From positions 310,001 through 374,000 of the forward strand of contig NZ_CP091975.1 in assembly GCF_029016285.1 (NCBI RefSeq): DNA of 64,000 bases, written 5' to 3'. Source of the DNA: Vibrio sp. DW001 (GTDB taxonomy: Bacteria > Pseudomonadota > Gammaproteobacteria > Enterobacterales > Vibrionaceae). A program made the position numbers and the translations under genes. A model generated the notes under the pieces. The model saw only the letters and a program-made list of their open reading frames with translations. It was not told where the DNA came from and ran no database searches. Below are positions 9,630-19,963 of this stretch, in pieces. How positions within the stretch are numbered: position 1 is the stretch's first letter; each line of letters begins with the position of its first letter.

Positions 9630-10082
9630 TTATTTCTCTAGTCTCATATCTATATGGGGAATACCGTCTTCAAGATAAGAGTTGGTATAGCCTTTGAAAC
9701 CATACCTTTGATAGAAATCTTTTAGGTATTCTTGGGCTTGAATATCGATGGCTTGATTGGGCCATAACTCTTGGCATTCGTTCAATGCTTTGCGAAATAA
9801 CTGGTGCCCAAGTCCGTTGCCTCTCGCTGATTGTTTGGTTGCAATTCGACCTATTGAGACCTTATCGAAGCTTATGCCGGGTTCCAGCAATCGAGCGCAC
9901 GCAACAATCCCTCCATCTTGATAGCCAATAAGTTGATAAACTCCTTGAGATGTATCTTTGTCATCTAGTTCGGGGTAAGGACAGTTTTGTTCTACTACAA
10001 ATACATCAACGCGTAATTTAAGCAGTTCATACAGCTGTATTGTGGTGAGTTCTTCAAAACTTAGGCGTTGCCAGTTAATCAT
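9630..10082 (-). CDS. elaA: ElaA-type GNAT N-acetyltransferase
   Basis: This is a 150-residue GNAT protein of the ElaA family. The acetyl-CoA-binding loop reads IGRIATKQSARGNGLGHQLF (Q/RxxGxG/A signature) at about residues 78-98. The N-terminal LRVDVFVVEQNCPYPELDD is diagnostic of ElaA. The physiological acceptor is not known. A GGTAA motif precedes the ATG. It overlaps no gene but lies immediately before the EamA gene, so the two are very probably co-transcribed. Confidence 0.9.
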   Translation of the reverse strand: MINWQRLSFEELTTIQLYELLKLRVDVFVVEQNCPYPELDDKDTSQGVYQLIGYQDGGIVACARLLEPGISFDKVSIGRIATKQSARGNGLGHQLFRKALNECQELWPNQAIDIQAQEYLKDFYQRYGFKGYTNSYLEDGIPHIDMRLEK

Positions 10083-10128
10083 AAATTACCTTTTGGGTTT
10101 ATTTTTTACGAAAATAGCAACTAAGTGA

Positions 10129-10722
10129 TTAACAATCATTAACTATTGTTAATACCCCCTTCGCTTTTAGACGTGATTTTATTCTACTTAAGCTGATATG
10201 AGTAATTCCAAGGTAAGCGGCTATCTGATAATCCGTTAATCTTGATTCTAGATCAGGGTAGTGGCTGCAAAAAATTTCATAGCGTTCTTCAGGAGAATAA
10301 AGCAACATAAATCGTTCTTTTGACTCTTTGTATATCAGCTGGGTTTCCAGTAGTTTTATGTATAAAGGGTTTGCTTCTTCTCGCCATATTCGTAATGCAT
10401 CGATAGGGATACAAAGAAGGCTGACAGCGGTGAGAGATTCTAGAAGAAATGGCGAAGGTTGGTCGTTAATTAAGCTTTCAAATCCGATGATCCAGTCTTG
10501 TTCCCAGTAGAATTCTTTGCTGAAACTTTTACCGTCTTCCGTTAAGTAACAAGAGTGGCAAAGGCCATCTAATAAAAAATAGACATGACTGGGTCTGTCG
10601 CCTTGATTGACCAAAATATGACGAGTTGGAAGCTCTAATGGAGAAACGAGCTCACAGACCTCTGCAATCTCTTCATGTGTGAAACCATGTTCTTGTAATT
10701 GGTGTAGCAAATCCTGATTCAT
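10129..10722 (-). CDS. Crp/Fnr-superfamily regulator without an apparent cAMP-binding arginine
   Basis: The 197-residue protein has an N-terminal cyclic-nucleotide-like beta barrel (about 25-115, with LVNQGDRPSHVYFLLDGLCH) and a C-terminal helix-turn-helix (LTDYQIAAYLGITHISLSRI, about 165-184). The position where CRP has Arg-Ser to hold the cAMP phosphate here reads SPFLLESLTAVSLL, with no arginine, so cAMP binding is unlikely. No Fe-S cysteine set is visible. The start at 10722 follows GGGAGG with seven bases spacing. It may regulate the ElaA/EamA genes directly downstream; this is inference from position. Confidence 0.85.
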   Translation of the reverse strand: MNQDLLHQLQEHGFTHEEIAEVCELVSPLELPTRHILVNQGDRPSHVYFLLDGLCHSCYLTEDGKSFSKEFYWEQDWIIGFESLINDQPSPFLLESLTAVSLLCIPIDALRIWREEANPLYIKLLETQLIYKESKERFMLLYSPEERYEIFCSHYPDLESRLTDYQIAAYLGITHISLSRIKSRLKAKGVLTIVNDC

Positions 10723-10742
10723 CTTATTTACCTCCCGCATAA

Positions 10743-10775
10743 AAAAGCCGTACTCTATTAAAGAGTACGGCTTTT
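10743..10775 (-). terminator. Rho-independent terminator of cpdB
   Basis: AAAAGCCGTACTCT and AGAGTACGGCTTTT form a 14-bp stem with a five-base loop, continuing on the minus strand into a run of Ts. It lies 20 bases after the cpdB stop and just before the Crp-like regulator gene, separating the two transcripts. Confidence 0.92.
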
Positions 10776-10794
10776 ATCATAGATGATTTATCGG

Positions 10795-12756
10795 TTACTT
10801 TTGTAGATCTATTTTATAGACAGCGAAGCCTACTTCATCCATACCCACTTTTGTCATCGGGTACTGACCTTTATCTTCTACAAATTTAGCCGCTTTTTCA
10901 CTAGGAGAAGTCTCAAAGCGAATGTCTAATTTCTGGGCACCCATGATAGGAGCAAATGACCAGTTATTGTCAGCGCTTGGTGTCACTTCCCCTTTTTCTT
11001 TACTTACTTCACTGATGTAAGCGGCGAGGATGCTTCGGTTTTCATCTGGTGCATCAAATGCGATGAAATCTGAACCTGTACCAGCAAACTTAGCACCGTA
11101 GGCGCGATAGTTGTTCGTCGCAATGATGAAGTCTTGCGACATATCAACAGGCTTTCCTTGGTACGTTAGATTTACAATACGTTGTGAATCTTGGTTGACA
11201 ACTTTACAGCTGCCATCGTATTTAGCTGGTTGCGTAAGGTCGATTTGATAGTTTACTCCGTCAATAACATCAAAGTTATAGGTACGGAAATTATCCCAGT
11301 TTACGAGTGATTGCGGTCCAGCATTGTTGATGTCAATTTGATTGAATTGACCTGATGAACACTCTAACCACTCTTTTACTTCTTTACCTGTAACTTTTAG
11401 AGCAACTAATGTGTTTGGATATAGATAAAGGTCAGCAGCATTACGGAAAGTGAGCTGGCCTGATTCTACTTCTGTGTAGCCTGATGGATCATTTTTACGA
11501 CCGCCAGCTTTAAATGGCGCAGCAGCAGACAGGACTGGGATACCGTCTAGATTTGGGTCACCTTGGATGAATTTTTCCACATACGATTTTTGTGCAGCGT
11601 TAACAATTTGGACTGTCGGGTCATCTTGAACAAGCGCTAGGTAGCTATACATCACGTCGTTTGCTTTACCAATCGGTTGATTGACAAACTCTAACGTAGC
11701 GGCGTGATCAGCAGCAAGTGCTTTTACAATACCTTCATCGTTTTCCGCTAAAGATGCTTTTGCTTTGCGATCATAAATAGCGCGCGCTTCTGATTTGCTG
11801 CTAGTAACATCCCACACACCTTTCTTCTTATTGAAGTCTAGCTCTAGGTCCATCACACCAACGTGGCTACCCCAACGGCCGGGCATAACAGCGGCTACGC
11901 CGTTGATTATACCATTTTCGTTGTCAACACCTTGAATGCCATCATATCCTTTACCAGGAAAGACAGAGTGAGAGTGACCAAATGCAATGGCATCTATTCC
12001 CTCTACTTCACTTAGGTAGATGACAGAGTTTTCAGCGCCTTTTTTATACGGGTCTTTTGAAATGCCTGAGTGAGGGATTGCAACGATAACGTCAGCACCC
12101 TCAGCCTTCATCATAGGAACGAATTTTTCTGCCGTTTCTTTGATGTCTTTCGCGATAACTTTACCTTCTAAATTCTTTTTATCCCAAGTCAGAATTTGAG
12201 GTGGAGCAAAACCGATATAACCGATACGAATTGAACGAGGAAAACCGTCAGAATCTTTAAACGAATATTGTTTAATAATATAAGGCGTAAAGTAGTTTTC
12301 ACCTGTTGCCTTGTCATAAATATTCGCGTTGACGTAAGGGAAATTGGCATCATTTACGGATTCTTTAAGGAAATCTAAACCGTAGTTGAATTCATGGTTA
12401 CCGAAGTTACCAACTTGATAACCAAGTTGATTCATTGCTTTATAAACAGGATGAATTTCGCCAGATACAATACCTTTAGACGCCATGTAGTCAGCCATTG
12501 GACTACCTTGAATTAAGTCGCCATTATCGACAAGAACGCTGTTAGTTACTTCATTGCGAGCTTCTTTAACTAATGTCGCTGCGCGAGATAGGCCAATCTT
12601 TTTAGACTCTTTACCTTTGTAGTAATCGAATGAGTAGGCGTTACCGTGGATATCTGTCGTTTCTATAATACGTAGGTTAACTGTTTCTGCATTTGCAGAG
12701 CCTGACATTGCTAGCATGCTGGTTAGTACAGCAAGAGATAGTGGCTTAATGGTCAT
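10795..12756 (-). CDS. cpdB: Periplasmic 2',3'-cyclic-nucleotide 2'-phosphodiesterase / 3'-nucleotidase
   Basis: A bifunctional periplasmic enzyme that hydrolyses 2',3'-cyclic nucleotides and 3'-nucleotides for salvage of phosphate and nucleosides. The start at 12756 (653 residues, GGAG eight bases upstream) gives a signal peptide, [20 protein letters not shown], with cleavage near SANA-ET. The metallophosphoesterase domain shows the metal motifs [24 protein letters not shown] and GHSH, followed by a C-terminal 5'-nucleotidase domain with the [14 protein letters not shown] segment. An in-frame extension upstream to 12828 would bury the signal peptide. It is a single gene with its own terminator. 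Confidence 0.95.
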   Translation of the reverse strand: MTIKPLSLAVLTSMLAMSGSANAETVNLRIIETTDIHGNAYSFDYYKGKESKKIGLSRAATLVKEARNEVTNSVLVDNGDLIQGSPMADYMASKGIVSGEIHPVYKAMNQLGYQVGNFGNHEFNYGLDFLKESVNDANFPYVNANIYDKATGENYFTPYIIKQYSFKDSDGFPRSIRIGYIGFAPPQILTWDKKNLEGKVIAKDIKETAEKFVPMMKAEGADVIVAIPHSGISKDPYKKGAENSVIYLSEVEGIDAIAFGHSHSVFPGKGYDGIQGVDNENGIINGVAAVMPGRWGSHVGVMDLELDFNKKKGVWDVTSSKSEARAIYDRKAKASLAENDEGIVKALAADHAATLEFVNQPIGKANDVMYSYLALVQDDPTVQIVNAAQKSYVEKFIQGDPNLDGIPVLSAAAPFKAGGRKNDPSGYTEVESGQLTFRNAADLYLYPNTLVALKVTGKEVKEWLECSSGQFNQIDINNAGPQSLVNWDNFRTYNFDVIDGVNYQIDLTQPAKYDGSCKVVNQDSQRIVNLTYQGKPVDMSQDFIIATNNYRAYGAKFAGTGSDFIAFDAPDENRSILAAYISEVSKEKGEVTPSADNNWSFAPIMGAQKLDIRFETSPSEKAAKFVEDKGQYPMTKVGMDEVGFAVYKIDLQK

Positions 12757-13070
12757 TAATTTGCTCCAATCCTTGTTAATTAACGTGGGTCGAATGAAAC
12801 CCAACAGTGCAATATGTTCGGGGGACATACCATATCGTTTGATATTTAAGTGGTGAAGGTATCAGATTTTTATGCAAGAAATGTTATATCTCCTTCACGA
12901 AATGTGACATTAACATGTTAATTATCTCTGATTTGTCTACTTTATCTCCTTTCACACAGCCTCGAATTAATCCCTTAGTACTTTTTAGAATAAAAAATGA
13001 ACTTTTAGAATTTCAAGTAATATAGAAGTCTGTTCATAATACAATCATCAACTGCAAATGAGATAGCGGC
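12757..13070. other. Divergent cpdB/cobA promoter region (314 bases)
   Basis: No gene is seen here. Toward cobA there is a possible -10 CATAAT (13035-13040), with a poor -35 (TTCAAG, 13012-13017) at 17 bases. Two direct repeats, CTTTTTAGAAT (12981-12991) and CTTTTAGAAT (13002-13012), lie just upstream, one repeat every 21 bases. This fits an activator-dependent promoter, CysB being the obvious candidate for a sulfate-assimilation operon. The repeats are seen; the CysB role is inference. Confidence 0.5.
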
Positions 13071-13934
13071 ATGAAGAGTTCGGACATACACAAAATATCC
13101 CCTAGCGATAAACCTAAACTGGTGCGTAATAGTATAACGCCTGTTTTCGGTAAAAGCCGCTTAAGTCAGGGAGAAGTTGCACTTATTGGTGCTGGGCCGG
13201 GTGACGCTGAGTTATTAACGATAAAAGCGCTGAGTTTTTTACAGCAAGCTGATGTCGTGCTTTATGACTACCTTGTCTCTGATGAAATTATAGCGCTAAT
13301 ACCTGACGAAACAATTCTTGTGTGTGTTGGTAAAAAAGCGGGACATCATAGTGTTCCGCAAGAAAAGACGAACAAATTACTCGTTGATTTTGCTCAGCAA
13401 GGTTATCGCGTTGCCAGAATTAAAGGTGGCGACCCGTTTATGTTTGGCCGAGGTGGCGAAGAGTTAGAAGTGCTTTTTGATGCCAATATCCCATTCCAAG
13501 TTATACCGGGGATTACAGCTGCAGCTGGTGCAACGGCTTACGCAGGTATCCCTCTCACTCATAGAGACTATGCACAGTCTGCGCTCTTTATTACCGGACA
13601 CTTGAAAGAGGATAGTGACCAACTCGACTGGTCGACTGTTGCAAGAGGACAGCAGACGTTAGTCATTTATATGGGATTGATGAAATCAAAACATATTCAA
13701 AACCAATTAATTGTTCACGGCAGAGCGAGTGATACCCCAATTGCGATTATTGAGCGAGGTACGCAGGCCTCCCAACGAGTGTTGAAAGGGTCGCTTAATC
13801 AACTGGCAGAGTTAGCGGTACAAGCTGAATCACCTTCATTAATTGTGATAGGTGAAGTGGTTCGTTTGTCAGAAAAACTGGATTGGTTTTCTAATGCGCA
13901 ACCTCAACGTCAACCTATCGAACAATATGCTTAG
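13071..13934 (+). CDS. cobA: Uroporphyrinogen-III C-methyltransferase (SUMT)
   Basis: This enzyme methylates uroporphyrinogen III twice with SAM to make precorrin-2, the precursor of siroheme. The 287-residue protein carries the SUMT signatures [36 protein letters not shown] and [22 protein letters not shown]. It lacks the N-terminal CysG oxidase/ferrochelatase part, so precorrin-2 processing must be done by another protein. An N-terminal extension of about 30 residues precedes the domain. It is the first gene before cysD and cysN, supplying siroheme for sulfite reductase. Confidence 0.95.
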   Translation: MKSSDIHKISPSDKPKLVRNSITPVFGKSRLSQGEVALIGAGPGDAELLTIKALSFLQQADVVLYDYLVSDEIIALIPDETILVCVGKKAGHHSVPQEKTNKLLVDFAQQGYRVARIKGGDPFMFGRGGEELEVLFDANIPFQVIPGITAAAGATAYAGIPLTHRDYAQSALFITGHLKEDSDQLDWSTVARGQQTLVIYMGLMKSKHIQNQLIVHGRASDTPIAIIERGTQASQRVLKGSLNQLAELAVQAESPSLIVIGEVVRLSEKLDWFSNAQPQRQPIEQYA

Positions 13935-14021
13935 TTAGTGTCTATAACATTAACTAAAAATGAGTCAGAGACAGATAACAATATTAGCCACGCTCAGCAA
14001 AGAGCCAAAGGAAGAGTCAAC

Positions 14022-14930
14022 ATGGATCAACAAAGATTTACTCACTTAAAGCAGCTCGAAGCTGAGAGCATCCATATTATTCGTGAAGTTGCGGCAGAGT
14101 TTCAAAATCCGGTGATGATGTATTCCATCGGTAAAGATTCTTCTGTCATGCTTCATCTTGCTCGCAAGGCGTTTTATCCAGGAAAAATTCCCTTCCCACT
14201 ACTCCATGTAGATACGGATTGGAAATTCAAGGAGATGATCGAGTTTCGAGACAAGACCGCTAAAAAATATGGATTTGAGCTTTTAGTACATAAGAACCAA
14301 GACGGTATTGAAATGGGTATTAATCCATTTGTACACGGTTCTTCAAAGCACACCGATATTATGAAAACACAGGGGCTCAAACAAGCTCTAAACAAATATG
14401 GTTTTGATGCCGCTTTTGGTGGTGCCCGTCGTGATGAAGAGAAATCGCGTGCGAAAGAGCGCGTTTATTCGTTCCGTGACAAAAATCATACGTGGGACCC
14501 GAAAAATCAACGTCCTGAGCTTTGGCATACCTATAACGGACAGGTTAATAAGGGCGAGAGTATCCGAGTCTTCCCACTCTCCAATTGGACTGAGTTGGAT
14601 ATTTGGCAATACATTTATTTAGAAAACATTGAAATTGTTCCACTTTATTTGGCGGAAAAACGGCCTGTTGTTGAACGTGATGGCATGTTGATCATGGTTG
14701 ATGATGAAAGAATGCCTATCGAAGAGGGAGAGAAAGTGGAGCAAAAGAATGTACGTTTCAGAACATTAGGTTGTTACCCATTGACTGGAGCGATTGAGTC
14801 GGAAGCGACAACACTACCTGAGATTATTGAAGAAATGCTTGTTGCAACGTCGAGCGAAAGACAAGGTAGAGCGATAGATCGTGACCAATCCGGCTCTATG
14901 GAATTCAAGAAACGTCAAGGTTATTTCTAA
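14022..14930 (+). CDS. cysD: Sulfate adenylyltransferase subunit 2
   Basis: CysD is the catalytic subunit that makes adenosine 5'-phosphosulfate from ATP and sulfate, driven by the GTPase CysN. The PP-loop motif is [17 protein letters not shown], and the C-terminus reads [13 protein letters not shown]. The ATG at 14022, preceded by AAAGGAAGAG, gives 302 residues, exactly the E. coli length. The frame is open upstream to 13938, but those codons show no family similarity. It is 10 bases before cysN. Confidence 0.97.
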   Translation: MDQQRFTHLKQLEAESIHIIREVAAEFQNPVMMYSIGKDSSVMLHLARKAFYPGKIPFPLLHVDTDWKFKEMIEFRDKTAKKYGFELLVHKNQDGIEMGINPFVHGSSKHTDIMKTQGLKQALNKYGFDAAFGGARRDEEKSRAKERVYSFRDKNHTWDPKNQRPELWHTYNGQVNKGESIRVFPLSNWTELDIWQYIYLENIEIVPLYLAEKRPVVERDGMLIMVDDERMPIEEGEKVEQKNVRFRTLGCYPLTGAIESEATTLPEIIEEMLVATSSERQGRAIDRDQSGSMEFKKRQGYF

Positions 14931-14940
14931 GGAAAGATAT

Positions 14941-16356
14941 ATGAACAGCGCAGTAGAAGCTCAACTATCCGAGCTGGGTATTGAAGAATATTTAAATCAA
15001 CATCAACACAAGTCCTTACTTCGTTTCTTAACCTGTGGTTCTGTAGATGACGGTAAAAGTACTTTGATTGGACGTTTGCTTCATGATTCAAAACAAATAT
15101 ATGAAGATCAACTTGCCGCCGTTCATTCGGATAGCCAACGTGTTGGCACAACAGGTGAGAGACCTGACTTAGCCCTTCTTGTTGATGGACTTCAAGCAGA
15201 GCGTGAGCAAGGTATTACCATTGATGTCGCTTACCGTTATTTTTCTACCCAGAAACGCAAATTTATTATTGCGGATACCCCTGGCCACGAACAATACACT
15301 CGAAATATGGCCACTGGTGCATCAACGTGTGATGTCGCAGTTATATTAGTGGATGCACGGAAAGGCGTACTTGATCAAACACGCCGCCATTCATTTATTG
15401 CTAGCTTACTTGGAATCAAGCATTTCATCGTAGCGATAAATAAAATGGATCTGGTGGAGTATTCAGAGCAACGATTTGAAGAGATAAAGGCAGAGTATTT
15501 AGATTTTGCTGAAAAACTAAAAAGCGACGTTAATATTCAATTATTACCTCTATCGGCATTAGAAGGTGACAACGTCGTAGATAGAAGTGATGAGATGGTT
15601 TGGTATCAGGGGGAACCACTTCTTTCTCTTTTGGAAAATGTGGATCTTTCCGTACAGGCTAGTAGCGCAGAGTTTCGTTTCCCAGTTCAGTATGTGAATC
15701 GACCAAATCTTGATTTTAGAGGTTTTGCCGGCTCATTGTCTTCAGGAGCCGTTTCCGTTGGAGATGAGATAAAGGCACTACCTTCGGGTAAGGTTTCTAA
15801 AGTCGCTCGGATTGTAACGTTTGACGGTGACTTAGATACGGCCTACGCAGGTCAAGCGGTTACGCTGACATTAGAAGACGAGATAGATATTAGTCGTGGA
15901 GACTTATTAGTATCCGATGGTGCGGCTATTGAATCGTCTAATCATGTACTAGCCGATATTGTTTGGATGACAGAAGAGCCACTCAATATAGGCCGTCAAT
16001 ACGATATTAAGATAGCGGGTAAAAAAACGTTAGGCCAAGTTGATGTTATTCGTCACCAATATGATGTGAATAACCTGTCTCGTTTTGATACCAACGCTAT
16101 CCCTCTTAATGGTATAGCGCAGTGTGAGTGGTCACTTACAGAAACAATTCCGATCGATAAGTACGTAGATAGCCCGGATACGGGTGGCTTTATCATTATC
16201 GATAGACTGACTAATGTGACGGTTGGTGCTGGCCTTGTGCGAGAGCGTTTAGACCAAAAAGATGAGTCGTCGAATGTGGGGGATATCAACGCCTTTGAAC
16301 ATGAACTGAAAGCGTTAATTCTCAAATATTTCCCATCGTGGGATGCGAAAATTTAA
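14941..16356 (+). CDS. cysN: Sulfate adenylyltransferase subunit 1 (GTPase)
   Basis: CysN is an EF-Tu-like GTPase whose hydrolysis drives APS synthesis by CysD. G-domain motifs are visible: [14 protein letters not shown] (G1), ADTPGHEQY (G3) and NKMD (G4), followed by two beta-barrel domains. The ATG at 14941 follows AAGGAAAG and gives 471 residues (475 in E. coli). There is no fused CysC kinase domain; APS kinase is a separate gene at 18.4 kb. Palindromic repeats begin about 50 bases after the stop codon. Confidence 0.97.
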   Translation: MNSAVEAQLSELGIEEYLNQHQHKSLLRFLTCGSVDDGKSTLIGRLLHDSKQIYEDQLAAVHSDSQRVGTTGERPDLALLVDGLQAEREQGITIDVAYRYFSTQKRKFIIADTPGHEQYTRNMATGASTCDVAVILVDARKGVLDQTRRHSFIASLLGIKHFIVAINKMDLVEYSEQRFEEIKAEYLDFAEKLKSDVNIQLLPLSALEGDNVVDRSDEMVWYQGEPLLSLLENVDLSVQASSAEFRFPVQYVNRPNLDFRGFAGSLSSGAVSVGDEIKALPSGKVSKVARIVTFDGDLDTAYAGQAVTLTLEDEIDISRGDLLVSDGAAIESSNHVLADIVWMTEEPLNIGRQYDIKIAGKKTLGQVDVIRHQYDVNNLSRFDTNAIPLNGIAQCEWSLTETIPIDKYVDSPDTGGFIIIDRLTNVTVGAGLVRERLDQKDESSNVGDINAFEHELKALILKYFPSWDAKI

Positions 16357-16676
16357 GATGCAATGAAGGTTCTTTAAAGATGGTCGTTCTCATGAAAAAC
16401 GGCGTCATCTCCACGAAAGTGGAACGCTGTTCGGTTAGTGCTAAATACTTCGTCATTCCCGTGGAAACGGGAATCTTGGTGATATTAGATCCCCATTGTC
16501 ATGGGGATGACGTTGGTTTTCGTGAAAATAAGTCAATTTTCGTCGGGATGACAGATTTAGATAACCTTGACCGAACTGCATTCCGTGCAAACGGGAATGA
16601 CGAGTTGTCATATTGGGTATTAGCGTTAATTTTACGTTAGTTCGTAGGATTAATTTCGCTATTTTGAGGGTAAGTT
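16357..16676. repeat. Cluster of short palindromic intergenic repeats between cysN and the permease gene
   Basis: This 320-base gap holds at least four small stem-loops of one general type. GTCATCTCCACGAAAGTGGA lies at 16404-16423. GTCATTCCCGT-ggaa-ACGGGAAT lies at 16452-16474. ATCCCCAT-tgtc-ATGGGGAT lies at 16489-16508 and runs into GACG. ATTCCGTGCAAACGGGAATG lies near 16580-16599. The second and third also pair outwardly (CGTCATTCCC...GGGGATGACG, 16451-16512). A 100-codon open frame across them is not a credible gene. A 16-base stretch, TCTCCACGAAAGTGGA, recurs at 63621-63636. They may act as transcript-stabilising or attenuating hairpins inside the cys operon. Confidence 0.8.
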
Positions 16677-18401
16677 ATGTGGGAACAAAGCTTTATATTG
16701 ACGTTATTAGTCGGTGTTGTCGCATGCTTACTCTGGACTAAACTTAAACCTAGTTTTATCTTTGCAGGCGCTGCATTTATCGCCTTTATTGCTGGTCAGA
16801 TAGAACTAGAAAGTATCACGAATAACTTTACTAATTCGTCGTTACTTACCCTAGTTTTGCTTGTCCTTGCTTCCTGTGCACTTGAGAAAACGCGCCTAAT
16901 TAGTTGGGTTAGTTATCACATTTCTGAAGGGAAACTGGGAACGGTTGTGGCGAAACTGGGCTTGTCTACGGCAATACTTTCATCTTTTACCAATAATACG
17001 GCGGTTGTTGTTTCCTTAATAGGGGCAATAAAACGTAATCAACAACATCCACCATCTAGGTTGCTCATTCCTCTTTCCTATTCTGCCATTTTAGGGGGAA
17101 CGTTGACGTTGATCGGTACCTCTACCAATTTAATCATCAACAGTTTTGTCGAAAATGTGGGCTTACCAAGTCTTGGTTTTTTTGCACCAACGATGATTGG
17201 TTTGGCCGTACTCACAGGTGGGTTGCTCATTCTCATCCCTCTGAGTTATTTGCTTCCAGATAATGAGGATAAGAATCAAGACGATCTACCTTATTTTCTT
17301 GAGGCTAGAGTTGAAGCTGGCTCTCCATTAGTGGGGAAAACGATTACTGAAAATGGACTGAGGGCATTGCGAAAACTTTTTTTGGCGGAGGTTATTCGAG
17401 ATGGCGAGGTCATCACTTCCGTGACACCTGACTTTGTACTGCTAGCTCGAGATAGATTGATGTTTTGTGGTGATATAGAAAGTGTTGCGACATTGCAGGA
17501 AATTAAGGGTATTACACTGTTTGGACAACACCATCTCAATGGACAAAACTTGCTTGAGGTCGTCGTCAGCTCTTCTGCATTTATCTGCAATAAAACGCTT
17601 ATTTCAAGCCAGTTTAGAGATCGTTTTGATGCGGTGGTGGTGGCAATACGAAGAGGTCATGAAAGATTAGAAGGTGGTTTAGGGAAGATAAAGTTAGCGG
17701 CCGGGGATACACTCATCATTGTACCTGGCAAACGATTTGAGTATGAAGTTAGCCGTCATAATAGAGAGTTTTTGTTGATGAATGATCTCGACTCAAGCGC
17801 CAAACTTGATTTGAGTAAATCAAATATAGTTTTAGTCGGTTTTGCTTTTGTTATTGGTTTCGCTTTACTTGATATTGTACCAATGATCAAAGGGTTAGCT
17901 GTCTATCTTTTTGGACTGTTAGCGCTCGGTATTATCAGTTTTACTGAATTACGCCGTCGTTTTCCGATAGATATTGTTGTCATCGTGGGGTCCGCTTTGA
18001 GCATTGCTCAATTGATGCTTTCGTCCGGACTATCGACACAAATGGGAGCATTTTTTATTGAAGCCCTTAATGGATGGGGTGTTTTTGGCGCGTTAGTCGC
18101 CACCTATTTTTTAACTCTCGTGCTTACCGAGCTCGTTACCAATAATGCCGCGGCAGCATTGTCGTTTCCGGTAGGGTACAGCATGGCAGTCGCTTATGGT
18201 GTGGATCCTATGCCTTTTATTATGGCCGTATTATTTGGAGCGAGCGCAAGTTTTGTCTCTCCTTACGGTTACCAAACCAATCTACTTGTATATAGCGTAG
18301 GAAATTACCGCATCAGTGATTACATACGAGTTGGTATTCCCATTTCAATTGTTTATTCCATTTTAGTTTTAACGTTGATCCCCTATTTTTTCCCATTTTA
18401 A
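16677..18401 (+). CDS. SLC13/DASS-type anion permease, probable sulfate importer
   Basis: The product is an inner-membrane permease of 574 residues. Two membrane blocks (about 1-190 and 385-574) flank a soluble region with two TrkA-C/RCK-C-like domains (about 205-285 and 290-370). The SLC13 substrate/sodium motifs [10 protein letters not shown] and [12 protein letters not shown] are present, with [10 protein letters not shown] in the first repeat. The family moves sulfate and other anions or dicarboxylates. Its place between cysN and cysC makes sulfate the likely substrate; this is inference from context. The cytosolic TrkA-C domains may sense a nucleotide or metabolite. Confidence 0.88.
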   Translation: MWEQSFILTLLVGVVACLLWTKLKPSFIFAGAAFIAFIAGQIELESITNNFTNSSLLTLVLLVLASCALEKTRLISWVSYHISEGKLGTVVAKLGLSTAILSSFTNNTAVVVSLIGAIKRNQQHPPSRLLIPLSYSAILGGTLTLIGTSTNLIINSFVENVGLPSLGFFAPTMIGLAVLTGGLLILIPLSYLLPDNEDKNQDDLPYFLEARVEAGSPLVGKTITENGLRALRKLFLAEVIRDGEVITSVTPDFVLLARDRLMFCGDIESVATLQEIKGITLFGQHHLNGQNLLEVVVSSSAFICNKTLISSQFRDRFDAVVVAIRRGHERLEGGLGKIKLAAGDTLIIVPGKRFEYEVSRHNREFLLMNDLDSSAKLDLSKSNIVLVGFAFVIGFALLDIVPMIKGLAVYLFGLLALGIISFTELRRRFPIDIVVIVGSALSIAQLMLSSGLSTQMGAFFIEALNGWGVFGALVATYFLTLVLTELVTNNAAAALSFPVGYSMAVAYGVDPMPFIMAVLFGASASFVSPYGYQTNLLVYSVGNYRISDYIRVGIPISIVYSILVLTLIPYFFPF

Positions 18402-18420
18402 TGTAAGGAGTTGCTTTCTC

Positions 18421-19044
18421 ATGGCAGAAAGAAATACGTCTACCCAAGATAGTAATATTGTGTGGCACCAACATGCTGTGAATAAAGAGACGAGAGCGAG
18501 GCTTAAACAGCAAAAGCCAGTTGTGCTCTGGTTTACGGGGTTATCCGGTGCGGGTAAGTCTACCGTCGCAGGTGCACTAGAGAATGTGTTGGCAGATATG
18601 GGTTTTCATACCTATTTATTGGATGGCGACAATGTACGCCATGGCTTATGCAAAGACTTAGGTTTCTCCGAGCAAGACAGAAAAGAGAATATACGCCGAG
18701 TCGGTGAGCTGTGTAAGTTAATGGCTGATGCTGGTCTAATCGTTCTTTCTGCTTTTATTTCTCCCTATAGAGAAGAACGTCAAATGGTAAGAGAACTGCT
18801 TCCAGAAGGCGAATTCTTAGAGGTATTTGTCAATGCATCGATGGAGGTGTGTGAGCAAAGAGATCCAAAGGGTTTGTATAAAAGAGCTAGAGCAGGAGAG
18901 ATAAAGAACTTTACGGGGATAGATTCAAATTACGAATTACCGTTACAGCCAGAAATTAACTTACCAGCAGGAGACAAAGAGGTTAATGATTTGGTTGAAA
19001 TATGTTTAGCCGTATTGCGGCAAAAAGGCATCATAACTTCTTGA
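18421..19044 (+). CDS. cysC: Adenylyl-sulfate (APS) kinase
   Basis: CysC phosphorylates APS with ATP to give PAPS, the substrate for PAPS reductase. The P-loop is GLSGAGKST (about residues 40-48), the APS-binding motif is DGDNVRHGL, and [11 protein letters not shown] carries the conserved mobile-lid region. The length of 207 residues is close to E. coli (201). It starts 20 bases after the permease with AAGGAG upstream, so it belongs to the same operon. A terminator hairpin overlaps its stop codon. Confidence 0.97.
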   Translation: MAERNTSTQDSNIVWHQHAVNKETRARLKQQKPVVLWFTGLSGAGKSTVAGALENVLADMGFHTYLLDGDNVRHGLCKDLGFSEQDRKENIRRVGELCKLMADAGLIVLSAFISPYREERQMVRELLPEGEFLEVFVNASMEVCEQRDPKGLYKRARAGEIKNFTGIDSNYELPLQPEINLPAGDKEVNDLVEICLAVLRQKGIITS

Positions 19045-19050
19045 TGCCTT
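19025..19050 (+). terminator. Terminator overlapping the cysC stop codon
   Basis: AAGGCATCA and TGATGCCTT form a perfect 9-bp stem with an eight-base loop; the TGA stop of cysC starts the right arm. It is followed by gatcttatta rather than a full T run. It lies between convergent genes and could also serve the TIGR03899 gene on the minus strand, where AAAAA on the left arm becomes a T run. Confidence 0.7.
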
Positions 19051-19060
19051 GATCTTATTA

Positions 19061-19963
19061 TCAAACCAATTGGTCAATTGTTCCTTTGGCTTCAGTTTGA
19101 ACGGTAAACTTCTGACTTAATAAACCAACAAGTTGGTCAAAATATGTCATGTTTGGTTTATTGCCAAGAAGTTTACATAACTCATTTCCAACGGGGCTTA
19201 AGCGATAATAGAGTAAACGACTACCTTTCCCCATGGGTTGGAGTGAAACGATTTTCCCTTGGTAATCGAGCAATAGTGCTGGGTCAAATTCAATCTCGCC
19301 TGATTCTAATTCTGTGCCAATAACTAAACCCAACTCAATCAGAAGTAAGATACTGGAATAGGGGAGTTGATAACTACCTAAGTTAATGGTTTCTTCTACG
19401 TCTCTTTTGGTAAAGCTAAATAGACCGCTTTGGGTTCGAAATCCAATAAGCAGTTTTTTTGAGTTATCCCCACCAAAGCTGCATGATAATGCGGCGGCTT
19501 TTTGTAAATATTGTGCCTCTTTTGGTGTCATGTCTTTTAGCACCTGCAGAGCTTTTACTGATGTAGAACCAGGGTTTGTCACTTCAAGCTTTAGGATCTG
19601 AGCCCAAAGCCTTTGCATGGAGCTATTGTGAATATCCTGAGCCAGATCGAAAAATCGATTGAGCCAATCTTGGTCTGGGTCGCCAGCGGTTTCGTCATTG
19701 CAGAATGAATGTGAGAACTTGATGATAGTTTCTAAGTTTTTCTGCCTTTGTTCTCTGCGTTGTTTGTCTCTATTTAGTGCTCTTTCTAAAATGGATTTTT
19801 GCGTGGGACTCGACTGTAATAATGCATCCAATCCATAGGTTTCGGCTATGCTAGCCACACGACTAGCACTATCTTTAATGTAGCCAGATTTCTTTTTTGA
19901 GTGGTCACTATTCTGATTTGTTTCACTGTTATCTATAGTAACGGGTGCTCTTCTTTCTGCCAT
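19061..19963 (-). CDS. TIGR03899-type protein of unknown function
   Basis: This is a 300-residue soluble protein with no signal peptide or membrane helix. It opens MAERRAPVTIDNSETNQNSD, a low-complexity polar N-terminus, then has a basic coiled region (NRDKQRREQRQKNLETIIKF). The central part resembles the TIGR03899/DUF2806 kind of protein (QDWLNRFFDLAQDIHNSSMQ). It ends in a domain that could be winged-helix-like. The ATG at 19963 is preferred to a TTG at 19972. No function is known to me; it neighbours the sulfate and zinc loci but faces away from both. Confidence 0.65.
   Translation of the reverse strand: MAERRAPVTIDNSETNQNSDHSKKKSGYIKDSASRVASIAETYGLDALLQSSPTQKSILERALNRDKQRREQRQKNLETIIKFSHSFCNDETAGDPDQDWLNRFFDLAQDIHNSSMQRLWAQILKLEVTNPGSTSVKALQVLKDMTPKEAQYLQKAAALSCSFGGDNSKKLLIGFRTQSGLFSFTKRDVEETINLGSYQLPYSSILLLIELGLVIGTELESGEIEFDPALLLDYQGKIVSLQPMGKGSRLLYYRLSPVGNELCKLLGNKPNMTYFDQLVGLLSQKFTVQTEAKGTIDQLV

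Noticed and set aside
12915..12935. Possible CRP site TGTGACATTAACATGT upstream of cpdB
   Set aside because: Only the first half-site fits; the second does not match TCACA.
14881..14940. Extended N-terminus of cysN overlapping cysD
   Set aside because: The residues do not resemble CysN; the ATG at 14941 has a good ribosome-binding site and the expected length.
16338..16640. A 100-codon open frame starting inside the end of cysN
   Set aside because: It runs across the palindromic repeat cluster and its residues simply translate the repeat units; there is no ribosome-binding site or family feature.
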